Positions 26,697 to 34,633 of a stretch of DNA of 64,000 bases are shown here, piece after piece; positions within the stretch are counted from its first letter, which is position 1, and the number at the start of each line of letters is the position of its first letter. The notes beneath the pieces were generated by a model, which saw nothing but the letters and a program-made list of their open reading frames with translations, was not told the DNA's origin and made no database searches. The DNA comes from Methylocella tundrae (lineage in GTDB: Bacteria > Pseudomonadota > Alphaproteobacteria > Rhizobiales > Beijerinckiaceae): positions 124,001 to 188,000 of the forward strand of contig NZ_CABFMQ020000120.1 of the NCBI RefSeq assembly GCF_901905185.1, written 5' to 3'. Position numbers and translations under genes: made by a program.

Positions 26697-27805
26697 TACG
26701 ACGCCGACCCCAGAAGACGGATCTTCTGACCCGGATGAAGCGCCTGCACCCCGGCGGTGACGACAATCTCGCCGCCTTCGAGCCCTTGCGAAACGACGAC
26801 CGATCCAGGATCGAAACGCTGCACGTCGACGTTGCGCAGCGAAACGGTGAGGTTCGCGGGATCAACGATCCAGACGGCGGGCTGGCGATCGCTATTCGTG
26901 AGGGCGCTCGCCGGAATCGAGATGCCGGGCGTCGACTCGAGTTGCATACGCCCGGTCACCGTCGCGCCGAGCCGCATCGCGGGCGGCGTGTCGATCAGGC
27001 TGACGCGCACCCGGAACGTGCGGGTGACGGGGTCGGCCTGCGGATCGACCTGCCGCACGCGACCCTGCGCCGTCACGGACTGATCATCGGTCAAGGTCAC
27101 GATGACTTTCGGGTTCGGCGGCGCGGACCGTATCACCTGGGCCGGCACGTCAAATACGGCGTCGCGCCCGTCCTGCCGGGCGACCTGGAAGATCATTTGC
27201 CCCGCCTGCACCACTTCGCCCGACTCGGCGCCTCTGGCGGTGATCGAACCTGTCACATTCGCCTTGAGCTCCGTATAGCTCAGGCGGTCCTCGGCGATCT
27301 GCAGCTGCGCGTGCGCGTCATCGACCTGGGACTGCGCCGTGCGCAGCCCCTGCTCCGCCTGATCGAACAGGACCTTGGTCGTAAACCCCCGCTGCAACAA
27401 GGTATTCTGGCGATCGAAGGTGTTGCGGGCCTGCACCAATTGTCCTTGCGCGGCGGACAGAGCGGCTTGCGCGGAGCGCAGGGCGTTTATCTCGTTCTGC
27501 GGATCGAGTTTCGCCAGCACCTGATCAGGTTCGACATGATCACCGACGCCGGCCAATCGTTCGATGATGCGGCCCCCGATGCGAAAAGCGAGCGAGGCCT
27601 CGTTCTCGGCCAGGATTTGTCCGGTCAGCACGACGGTTTCGCCGACTTCGCTCTTTTCGACGGTCACGGTTCGCACAGGCCGCGGCTCTGGAGCTTTGGC
27701 TTCCCTCTCCTGCTTGCACCCCGCAAGAAGCAGCGCGAATGCCGGCGAGGCCAGCAGCGCGAATGCCAGGCCGCGTCTTGTTTTAGGAGAGATAGTGCGG
27801 GCCAA
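26696..27805 (-). CDS. RND periplasmic adaptor lipoprotein
   Basis: A 369-residue membrane fusion protein. The N-terminus carries a lipoprotein signal with lipobox LLAGC, so it should be anchored to the inner membrane by lipid. The barrel/lipoyl parts are VRTVTVEKSEVGETVVLTGQILAENEASLAFRIGGRIIE and VGDHVEPDQVLAKLD, with a coiled-coil hairpin between. The start codon is TTG (AGGA about 7 bp upstream). It is translationally coupled to the RND permease. The outer-membrane channel gene is not in the window. Confidence 0.9.
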   Translation of the reverse strand: MARTISPKTRRGLAFALLASPAFALLLAGCKQEREAKAPEPRPVRTVTVEKSEVGETVVLTGQILAENEASLAFRIGGRIIERLAGVGDHVEPDQVLAKLDPQNEINALRSAQAALSAAQGQLVQARNTFDRQNTLLQRGFTTKVLFDQAEQGLRTAQSQVDDAHAQLQIAEDRLSYTELKANVTGSITARGAESGEVVQAGQMIFQVARQDGRDAVFDVPAQVIRSAPPNPKVIVTLTDDQSVTAQGRVRQVDPQADPVTRTFRVRVSLIDTPPAMRLGATVTGRMQLESTPGISIPASALTNSDRQPAVWIVDPANLTVSLRNVDVQRFDPGSVVVSQGLEGGEIVVTAGVQALHPGQKIRLLGSAS

Positions 27806-27986
27806 AGTGCCGTCCTCTAACTGGAATATCTCAAATCATCAGGAGCAGCCGGCGCGCGGCACTGCAACGCGCCGGTTATAGCTTTGTGAGCCCGGCGTGG
27901 GATGAGCACTAAATCCCATTGCTAGGCCTAAAATCCCAAATCGTAGCGCAAACATTGACCGCAATGGGAGTGAGCCGCATCGGCCG

Positions 27987-29048
27987 TCAGACATGAAGGC
28001 CCCGCAGAACATCGCCAAGTTTGCCCGTCGCTGCGGGCCACGCACGCCTTCCCGCCCGCGGCGCGGGCAGACCAATCACGCCGGCGGCGCGCGCCGCGCT
28101 GGGGCTATAACCGAATTCTTTTTTGAAGGATCGGCTGAATCCTGAGGCGTCGCTAAAACCAAGCCCCTCCGCAATTTGCACGATCGGGCGATCATTGCGG
28201 CGATCGGAGAGCCGTTCATGCGCTTTCTGCAAACGCTGACGCTGAACCGCGTGCGCGACGCCGCCCGAAGGCTCGAAAAGGCGATAGAGCCGCGAGCGGG
28301 AAACGCCAAGCGAACGGCATAAAAGGTCCGCCCCGAGCTCGGGCGAGCCGAGATTGGCTTCGATGATCTGGCGCGCCCGCTCCAGCAAGGTCGCGGCAAT
28401 CGCATTCTGCGCAGCCGCCTTGTGATCGAGGGTCGGCGCGAGGCAAGCCATGATGATGGAGCGGGTCGCTTCATCGATCTGCGGCAATTCCGCCCGCGTC
28501 ATGCCGGGGAGTCGACGCTGGAGCGAGACCACGAAGTCGGCCAGAACCGCGCCAAGGCCCGCATCTGGAATGACATTGTCCGCCGCGTCAATCATGTCCG
28601 TCATGCCTCGGAACACATCGCGGGGGACGAACAGAGAGAGAACGTCGGAATCCGCCGCCGCGCCTTCAAAAGGACGCCCCAGCGAGCGAAATCCAATCAG
28701 CCGTGGCTCCTCGCGGCCGGCATGGCCGGCGCCGGCGTTTTGCACCACCACGAGGCACCAGTGATCGAGCGGGTCCTTATCGAGATGGCGCCATGTGCGT
28801 GAAACGCCGCGCGGCATGGTCGCCCGCGTGAGCGCGAAACGACCAAGGTCCCAGACCTGCTGCTCAGCTTCAAATCGCTGATCGCGCGGTTCGAGAAGGG
28901 AAAGATCTACTGTTGAGGAAATAAACTCGCGCCATCCACCGAATTGTTCCTGTTCAGGAAGATCTTTCGTGGAATAGGTTAAATGTGAAATAAGCTTTGG
29001 CGAATTATGGTCGGACGCGTCTGGCGAGGTTCGGGGTTGTTCGACCAC
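27987..29048 (-). CDS. AraC-family regulator
   Basis: A 353-residue regulator if started at the GTG at 29048, which has AAGGAG exactly 7 bp upstream; a longer ATG frame to 29108 lacks such a site. The C-terminal ~100 residues form the double HTH (LGADLLCRSLGVSRSRLYRLFEPSGGV and IVQIAEGLGFSDASGFSRSFKKEFGYSPSAARAAG). The N-terminal part looks like the AraC-binding-like domain of the FeaR/AlkS-like group (HLDKDPLDHWCLVVVQNAG). Targets are unknown. Candidates are the RND operon 180 bp downstream on the same strand or the divergent gltS. Confidence 0.82.
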   Translation of the reverse strand: MVEQPRTSPDASDHNSPKLISHLTYSTKDLPEQEQFGGWREFISSTVDLSLLEPRDQRFEAEQQVWDLGRFALTRATMPRGVSRTWRHLDKDPLDHWCLVVVQNAGAGHAGREEPRLIGFRSLGRPFEGAAADSDVLSLFVPRDVFRGMTDMIDAADNVIPDAGLGAVLADFVVSLQRRLPGMTRAELPQIDEATRSIIMACLAPTLDHKAAAQNAIAATLLERARQIIEANLGSPELGADLLCRSLGVSRSRLYRLFEPSGGVAHAVQRQRLQKAHERLSDRRNDRPIVQIAEGLGFSDASGFSRSFKKEFGYSPSAARAAGVIGLPAPRAGRRAWPAATGKLGDVLRGLHV

Positions 29049-29275
29049 CGTCGATCTCCTTCGACTCCTGAAGCTCCACATATAAACTCGATAAGCTTTG
29101 CCTTTCAAGCTGCTAATCAGACTGCCAGGGCGGCCGGCGCGACCCCGGCAACTTTGCCTTCGAGGGTTGCAAAGTTCCAGAAACTAAGCTTCGCTCCCGC
29201 TGCTTGGCCCCCATCGCGGGCGTCTTCTGGCGTTTAAGCTCGTCCAGACGACCTCGTCGCGCTCACGGACTTTCG

Positions 29276-30472
29276 ATGACGACGCTCGAAGCCCCCGGCT
29301 TTCTCACCTTCACAATTTCGATCATCGTCTTCTTTGTTGGCGCCGGGCTGAACCGCCTGATCGCCCCGCTTCGGCGCTGGAGCATTCCGGACGCCGTAAC
29401 CGGCGGCTTGCTCGCGGCCCTCGCGACGCTCGTCGCACATGAGGCGTTCGGACTCGAAATCATTTTCGATCTCGACGCCCGCGACATGCTTCTCCTTTAT
29501 TTCTTCACTGGCATCGGTCTCAACGCCAAGCTTGGGGATCTCCTCGTGGGCGGTCGCCCCCTGCTCATCCTGTTGGGGCTGACGCTCGTATTCCTCGTGA
29601 TCCAGAACCTCATCGCCGCCGGAAGCGCCACGGCGCTCGGCCTGCCCTCGGGAATTACTGTTCTGCTCGGCTCGGCGTCGCTCATAGGGGGCCATGGGAC
29701 CGCCATCGCGTGGGCGCCACTGATCGCCCAGCGATTTGGATTGGCCAACGCCATGGAGATCGGCGTTGCCGCCGCCACGCTCGGCCTTGTGATCGCAAGC
29801 CTCATCGGCGGCCCTGTCGCGCGCTTTCTGATTTCGCGCCATAAGCTCCACGGCCTCGAGGACGCCGCGCCCATGTTCGGACTTCCCGACGAGGAAAACA
29901 AAGACGATTTGAACCATATCAGCCTGTTGTGGACCGTGCTGATCCTCAATGTGGCGATACTGATCGGCTTTATCGTCCATGAAGCGCTCGTCGGGCTCGG
30001 ATTGAAGCTGCCCCTGTTCGTCGCATGCCTGTTGACCGCCATCGCAATCACCAACATCACGCCGCGACTGCTGCCGCGATTGCAGTGGCCGGCGCGCACG
30101 CGTTCGCTCGCGCTCGTCTCCGATCTCGCGCTCAACGTCTTTCTCGCGATGTCCTTGATGAGCATGCAGCTCTGGACGCTTGGCGGCCTTGGCCCCGCCC
30201 TCGCCGCCGTCCTGACGCTTCAGACCATCGCCGCCATCGTCTATATCGTGTTCGTTGTGTTTCCGGCGATGGGCGGCGACTATGAAGCTGCGGTCATCTC
30301 AGCCGGCTTCAGCGGCATCAGCCTCGGCGCGACGCCAACGGCGATCGCCAATATGACCGCCATCACGAAAGCCCATGGCGCGGCTCCAACGGCCTTCATT
30401 ATTTTGCCTCTGGTGTCGGCCTTCTTCATCGACATCGCCAACGCCACGGCGATTGGCGTCCTCGTCAGGTAA
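29276..30472 (+). CDS. gltS: Sodium/glutamate symporter
   Basis: A 398-residue GltS from the ATG at 29276; no strong ribosome binding site is seen, but this start fits the family's N-terminus. About ten membrane helices are arranged in two inverted halves. Family motifs include IPDAVTGGLLAALATL, LLYFFTGIGLNAKLGDLL, GSASLIGGHGTAIAWAPL and the second-half FSGISLGATPTAIANM, FIILPLVSAFFIDIAN. The protein imports glutamate with sodium. It is monocistronic and divergent from the AraC-type regulator gene. Confidence 0.93.
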   Translation: MTTLEAPGFLTFTISIIVFFVGAGLNRLIAPLRRWSIPDAVTGGLLAALATLVAHEAFGLEIIFDLDARDMLLLYFFTGIGLNAKLGDLLVGGRPLLILLGLTLVFLVIQNLIAAGSATALGLPSGITVLLGSASLIGGHGTAIAWAPLIAQRFGLANAMEIGVAAATLGLVIASLIGGPVARFLISRHKLHGLEDAAPMFGLPDEENKDDLNHISLLWTVLILNVAILIGFIVHEALVGLGLKLPLFVACLLTAIAITNITPRLLPRLQWPARTRSLALVSDLALNVFLAMSLMSMQLWTLGGLGPALAAVLTLQTIAAIVYIVFVVFPAMGGDYEAAVISAGFSGISLGATPTAIANMTAITKAHGAAPTAFIILPLVSAFFIDIANATAIGVLVR

Positions 30473-30711
30473 GGTTTCGCTGGGAGCGCTCGGCGCGGCC
30501 CTCACGCATCGAAAAGACGAGGCGAGCTGCAGAGCCCGGCTTCTGCTCTACGAGCCCCTCGACGCTTCTGGCCGGTCGATGATCCGCGCCGCAGCCATGT
30601 CAAGCCGCGGCTCCAGCTCTGCCTTGGCCGCTGACGGCGGCAATCGGGACAAAGTCATAAGAAAAGCCCTTCGCGTCCCTTTTCGCCACGTTTTTGGATG
30701 CAGTCGTCCGC

Positions 30712-30763
30712 CGCGACACTGTTGCGCGCGTGTTTCAAATCGCTACGCCGCTACAGCGCAACA
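30712..30763. promoter_or_regulatory. Candidate activator site (TGTYGCG half-sites) upstream of the porin
   Basis: Three half-sites of the form TGTYGCG occur here: reverse at 30712-30718, forward at 30720-30726 and reverse at 30757-30763. The last two lie in 8-bp arms TGTTGCGC/GCGCAACA. Their centre is about 80 bp upstream of the -24 element. Similar half-sites lie upstream of prmA, so binding of the prm activator is inferred. Confidence 0.45.
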
Positions 30764-30820
30764 TTTCATTTTAATATCAAATATTTCGTCAACACATTGA
30801 TTTGGATCAAATTTTCCTCC

Positions 30821-30836
30821 TGGCCCGACCTTTGCT
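30821..30836 (+). promoter_or_regulatory. Sigma-54 (-24/-12) promoter of the porin gene
   Basis: TGGCCCGACCTTTGCT matches the consensus TGGCACGN4TTGCW with one substitution and has the obligatory GG-N10-GC spacing. Transcription should start about 10-12 bp downstream, giving a leader of about 50 bases before the porin ATG at 30898. The match and spacing are seen; use in vivo is inferred. Confidence 0.7.
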
Positions 30837-30897
30837 GCAAGTCGGCGCCGATAAATGACGGGCTGATCAATGCGCCGCAAATTCGGGAGGGGATTTT

Positions 30898-32412
30898 ATG
30901 CGTCAATCGCCGCGTATGTTTCGGAGTCGGCGCCGTATGGCCCGCACTCTGTTTTGCTGCCTTGTCGGCGCCGGGGTAATGGCGAACGCCGCGCGGGCCG
31001 ATACGACCGACGACCTGATCGAGCAGCTCAAGGCCAAGGGTATTTTGTCCAGAGGCGACTATCAAAAGCTGAAGCAGCGCCGCGCAGTTGAGGCCAAGCG
31101 CAAATCCGCAGAACCAAGCCGTCAGGCCGTCGCCGGCAAAGGGGCTCCTATATCCGCAGATCGCTACATCACAGCCCTCGATAAAGGCGTTGGCGTGCGC
31201 GTCGGCGACGTCGACGTCAAGATATCGGGCGGCATAGATTATTTTTCGGTCGAACAATTCAAGGGGCAGACCACCGGCACAGCAACGGCTGGCGGCGTGG
31301 TTGGCGGCCTCGTCAACATCGGAACCAGCATCTACAACAACAGCAATTCCATTCGCGGCGGCATGCTTGGCAGCTCGCTCGTCGTCAGCCTCGCGACGAA
31401 TCAGATGGGATATGATATCGGGGCGACTTTCGGCGCCTACAGCGTCGGCACGAATATCAACGTCGGGGCGTCGCCTTTCAACGCGAATAGTTTCGGCTAC
31501 GCAACGGCGCTCGGAACGCCGGCGATCGACATGCGCCAGATCTTCGGAACGATTGGCGCGCCAGACGTCGGCACGATCAAGATCGGCCGCGATCTCGGAT
31601 TTTTCGGCGGCGACGTGATCCTCTATGATGCGATGCTCCTCGGCGTCGGCCTGCCCTTCAGAAACTCCCAGCCGGGCTTCACCTCCGGTCATATTGGCAG
31701 CGGCTATGTCTATGCCGATTGGATTCCGCAGATCAGCTATACGACGCCGACATTCTATGGCCTCACGGCCTCGGTCGGCATCTTTACGCCCTATGACCAG
31801 CTTGCCGTGTTTACCGGGACGGACTCAGGCAACCTCACCGCCCACGACCAGCCCATGTTTCAGGCGCGGCTGAGATATACGGGCGAGATCGCGCCAGCGG
31901 TCAAGTTGACGGCCTGGACCGCCGGCATAACCGAGCAGCAGCGCTCCGAAGGATTTGGCGTCGGCGATGCGTTGCCGGTTGGGCAGGCCATCCGAGCCTC
32001 CGCCATCGATGGCGGCCTGAAGCTTGACGTCGGCGACGCGAGCTTCCTCGGCTACGGCTACTACGGCAACGGCCTTGGAACCAGCGTGCTGTTCTTCGAT
32101 GGCATCAGTCCAAACGGCCAGAAGCGCGACTCCTACGGCTGGTTGACCCAGGGCAGCTACACCTTCTTCGACAAACTCACGTTGGGCGCGAATTATGGCA
32201 TCAGTTACCTTCAGGCCAATAGCTACGACGCCACCCAGAACTACGACGCCTATATGCTTCGATCGTATGAATCCTATGTCGCCTTCGCACGCTATCAATT
32301 GACTTCGTGGGTCATGCTGGAAGCAAATTTGTTTCGTGGCATTGCAAGAAACCAATCCGGCGGAACATTCAGTTCAAACGCTCTCGCTGTCGGCACGCTG
32401 TTTTCGTTTTGA
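30898..32412 (+). CDS. Outer-membrane porin, candidate member of the prm regulon
   Basis: A 504-residue protein. GGGAGGGGATTTT precedes the ATG. It has a signal peptide ending near NAARA-D, then a short helical stretch TTDDLIEQLKAKGILSRGDYQKLKQR typical of alphaproteobacterial and related beta-barrel porins, then a long Gly/Tyr/Ser-rich beta-barrel ending in TLFSF with the terminal Phe needed for outer-membrane insertion. The cargo is unknown. The strong sigma-54 promoter and half-sites shared with prmA suggest it passes propane, its ketone products or a required solute. It ends at an intrinsic terminator, so it is a separate transcript from prm. Confidence 0.85.
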   Translation: MRQSPRMFRSRRRMARTLFCCLVGAGVMANAARADTTDDLIEQLKAKGILSRGDYQKLKQRRAVEAKRKSAEPSRQAVAGKGAPISADRYITALDKGVGVRVGDVDVKISGGIDYFSVEQFKGQTTGTATAGGVVGGLVNIGTSIYNNSNSIRGGMLGSSLVVSLATNQMGYDIGATFGAYSVGTNINVGASPFNANSFGYATALGTPAIDMRQIFGTIGAPDVGTIKIGRDLGFFGGDVILYDAMLLGVGLPFRNSQPGFTSGHIGSGYVYADWIPQISYTTPTFYGLTASVGIFTPYDQLAVFTGTDSGNLTAHDQPMFQARLRYTGEIAPAVKLTAWTAGITEQQRSEGFGVGDALPVGQAIRASAIDGGLKLDVGDASFLGYGYYGNGLGTSVLFFDGISPNGQKRDSYGWLTQGSYTFFDKLTLGANYGISYLQANSYDATQNYDAYMLRSYESYVAFARYQLTSWVMLEANLFRGIARNQSGGTFSSNALAVGTLFSF

Positions 32413-32470
32413 CGCGTCGCAAGCTTGACGCAAGAGAAACCGTCCAGGTTTTAATCTTCCTCCCCCCTCG

Positions 32471-32504
32471 ACGCCGGATGGTCCGCCATCCGGCGTTTTT
32501 TTTT
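32471..32504 (+). terminator. Intrinsic terminator of the porin gene
   Basis: ACGCCGGATGG and CCATCCGGCGT form a perfect 11-bp stem with a four-base TCCG loop, followed by a run of eight or more Ts. It starts about 60 bp after the porin stop and separates the porin transcript from the prm operon. Confidence 0.93.
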
Positions 32505-32576
32505 GCTCCCTAGCCTTCGATGCGGCGACGCACAACAAACCTTCAAGAGCGAGATCCCGATTGCTGCGCGGCTGAC

Positions 32577-32610
32577 GAGTGTCGCGACAATGTTTCACCT
32601 CGCAACACTC
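32577..32610. promoter_or_regulatory. Candidate upstream activator site of the prm operon
   Basis: GAGTGTCGCGA (32577-32587) and TCGCAACACTC (32600-32610) are 11-base arms matching at ten positions, separated by 12 bases. The left arm also forms the 10-bp palindrome TGTCGCGACA (32580-32589). The site is centred about 90 bp upstream of the -24 element, the usual range for a sigma-54 enhancer. PrmR, whose Fis-type HTH binds such repeats, is the natural candidate. Confidence 0.6.
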
Positions 32611-32681
32611 GGACACTGAAGCGCACAGCCGCCGCGCGCCACTTTGTCTCTACACAACTGATTTATCACATGTATCTCTTT

Positions 32682-32697
32682 TGGCACGAGTGTTGCG
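32682..32697 (+). promoter_or_regulatory. Sigma-54 (-24/-12) promoter of prmABCD
   Basis: TGGCACGAGTGTTGCG fits TGGCACGN4TTGC perfectly with GG-N10-GC spacing. It lies about 148 bp before the prmA ATG, giving a leader of roughly 135 bases. A sigma-54 activator gene (prmR) is in the same locus, which supports the call strongly. Confidence 0.88.
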
Positions 32698-32844
32698 GTC
32701 ATTTCGTGGGCGGCGCTGTGACAAACAAGAACATCCAGCGCTGCGCTTCGAGCCGAACGGAGCTTGAACCGGCCTACGGAGAAACGTCCGAGAGCGGCCA
32801 TGCGACAGGCTGCTCCAATCGTGCATAAAGGGAGGACTTAGAAT

Positions 32845-34503
32845 ATGTCACTGTCGTTAAGCAGTATTACGCAACAGAAAGGCATGCCGATCGCCGAGGC
32901 GACGCGCAGGATCTCCGATCTCGGCTGGACGCCTTCCTATGTTCAGGAGGCGATGACATTTCCGACGGACTATAAGATTTCGAAACATCCCAAGGACCCG
33001 ATGAAGCAGGTCCTTCGCTCCTACTTCCCGATGCAGGAAGAAAAGGACAATCGGGTTTACGGCGCTCTCGACGCCGCCCTGCGCGGCGACATGTTCAGCA
33101 ATGTCGAGCAGCGCTGGGTCGAATGGATGAAACTGTTTCTTGCGATCATTCCGTTCCCCGAGATTTCCGCGGCCCGCTCCATGGCGATGCTCGGCCGGCT
33201 CGCGCCCGGCGATGATCTGCGCACCGGCTTCACGATGCAGATGGTCGATGAATTCCGCCATTCCACCATTCAGATGAACCTGAAGAAGTGGTATATGGAA
33301 AATTACATCGATCCGGCGGGCTTCGACATCACCGAAGCCGCCTTCGGCAAGTGCTATGCGACGACGATCGGCCGTCAGTTCGGCGAAGCCTTCCTGACCG
33401 GCGACGCCGTCACCGCGGCCAATATCTATCTCCAGGTCGTCGCCGAAAGCGCGTTCACCAATACGCTCTTCGTCGCCATGCCGTCGGAAGCCGCGCGTAA
33501 CGGCGACTATGCTTTGCCGACGGTCTTTCTTTCGGTGCAATCGGACGAATCGCGCCACATCGGCAACGGCCATTCCTTCCTCATGTCGGTCATCAACAAC
33601 CCCGACAATCACCTGCTTCTCGAGCGCGATATTCGTTACGCCTTCTGGCAAAATCACGGAATCGTCGACGCCGCCGTCGGCACCATTGTCGAATATGGCA
33701 CCAAGCATCGGGACAAGAAGAAAGAGTCCTACGCCGAGCTCTGGCACCGTTGGATCTACGAGGATTACTACCGTACCTATATGCTTCCGCTCGAAAAATA
33801 CGGCATCAAGATCCATCACGACGACGTTCACGCCGCCTGGGATCGCATCGTCAAGCAGGGCTATGTGCATAAGGTGGCGCAGTTCTTCTCTGCTGGGTGG
33901 TGGGCGAATTTCTGGCGCCTCGAAGGACCGGACGAGCGCGATTTTGAATGGTTCGAATATAAATATCCGGGCTGGTACAATGAATATGGGGCGTGGTGGG
34001 AGAACTACCGCAAGCTCTCAAAGCCCGGCAGCGTGCCGATCACCTTCGCCGACACCGGCTACGTCTATCCGCACCGCTGCTGGTCAAACCTCGTCCCCGC
34101 TGTCATTCGCGATCAGTTCACGACCGACGTCGTCGACGGCCAACTCTACACCTATGGCCACGAAGTCGACCGCTGGACGCACAAGGAGGCCTTCGCCGCC
34201 GAATACCAGGGCCGTCCCACGCCAGCGATGGGCCGCTTCAGCGGCAAGCGTCAATGGGAGGAGCTCTATGACGGCTGGGACGTCGCCGACGCCATCAAGG
34301 ATATGGGCTTCGTGCGTCCCGACGGCAAGACGCTGATCGCTCAGCCCCATTTGTCTCTCGAGGAGAAGGATATGTGGACGCTCGATCACGTGCGGGGCTA
34401 CACGATCAAAGCGCCGATTACGGCGTTGCGCGCGCTCTCGCCCGCCGAACGCGAGAAGCACATCGCCGAATATCGCAAGGGCTTCACTATCAAGCGTCTC
34501 TGA
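32845..34503 (+). CDS. prmA: Propane monooxygenase hydroxylase alpha subunit
   Basis: A 552-residue soluble di-iron monooxygenase large subunit. All six iron ligands are visible: Glu106 (PFPEIS), Glu136 and His139 (DEFRH), Glu201 (AESAF), Glu235 and His238 (DESRH). Their spacing is identical to methane monooxygenase MmoX (114/144/147/209/243/246) shifted by eight. Thr205 corresponds to catalytic Thr213. The gene order alpha-reductase-beta-coupling protein and the absence of a gamma subunit identify the propane/MimA-type group rather than sMMO. It should hydroxylate propane to 2-propanol and perhaps acetone to acetol in the cytoplasm, using electrons from PrmB. GGGAGGA precedes the ATG. Confidence 0.93.
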   Translation: MSLSLSSITQQKGMPIAEATRRISDLGWTPSYVQEAMTFPTDYKISKHPKDPMKQVLRSYFPMQEEKDNRVYGALDAALRGDMFSNVEQRWVEWMKLFLAIIPFPEISAARSMAMLGRLAPGDDLRTGFTMQMVDEFRHSTIQMNLKKWYMENYIDPAGFDITEAAFGKCYATTIGRQFGEAFLTGDAVTAANIYLQVVAESAFTNTLFVAMPSEAARNGDYALPTVFLSVQSDESRHIGNGHSFLMSVINNPDNHLLLERDIRYAFWQNHGIVDAAVGTIVEYGTKHRDKKKESYAELWHRWIYEDYYRTYMLPLEKYGIKIHHDDVHAAWDRIVKQGYVHKVAQFFSAGWWANFWRLEGPDERDFEWFEYKYPGWYNEYGAWWENYRKLSKPGSVPITFADTGYVYPHRCWSNLVPAVIRDQFTTDVVDGQLYTYGHEVDRWTHKEAFAAEYQGRPTPAMGRFSGKRQWEELYDGWDVADAIKDMGFVRPDGKTLIAQPHLSLEEKDMWTLDHVRGYTIKAPITALRALSPAEREKHIAEYRKGFTIKRL

Positions 34504-34518
34504 TTTCAGACCTCCTGA

Positions 34519-34562
34519 ACCGGCGCAGGCACAGCAGCGTGACGCCGCTGTCCTGCGCCGGT
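34519..34562 (+). other. Strong intercistronic stem-loop after prmA
   Basis: ACCGGCGCAGG (34519-34529) pairs perfectly with CCTGCGCCGGT (34552-34562), and the stem continues inward (ACAGC with GCTGT, GCG with CGC) to a tiny loop. No T-run follows on the + strand. It lies between prmA and the prmB ribosome binding site. A role in protecting prmA mRNA or lowering downstream expression is inferred. Confidence 0.75.
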
Positions 34563-34633
34563 CCGCAGGCAAAAAAAGCAGATGATGGATAGATCCAGCT
34601 GGCGAGACGCCAAACGGTTGGAAGGAGGCTATT

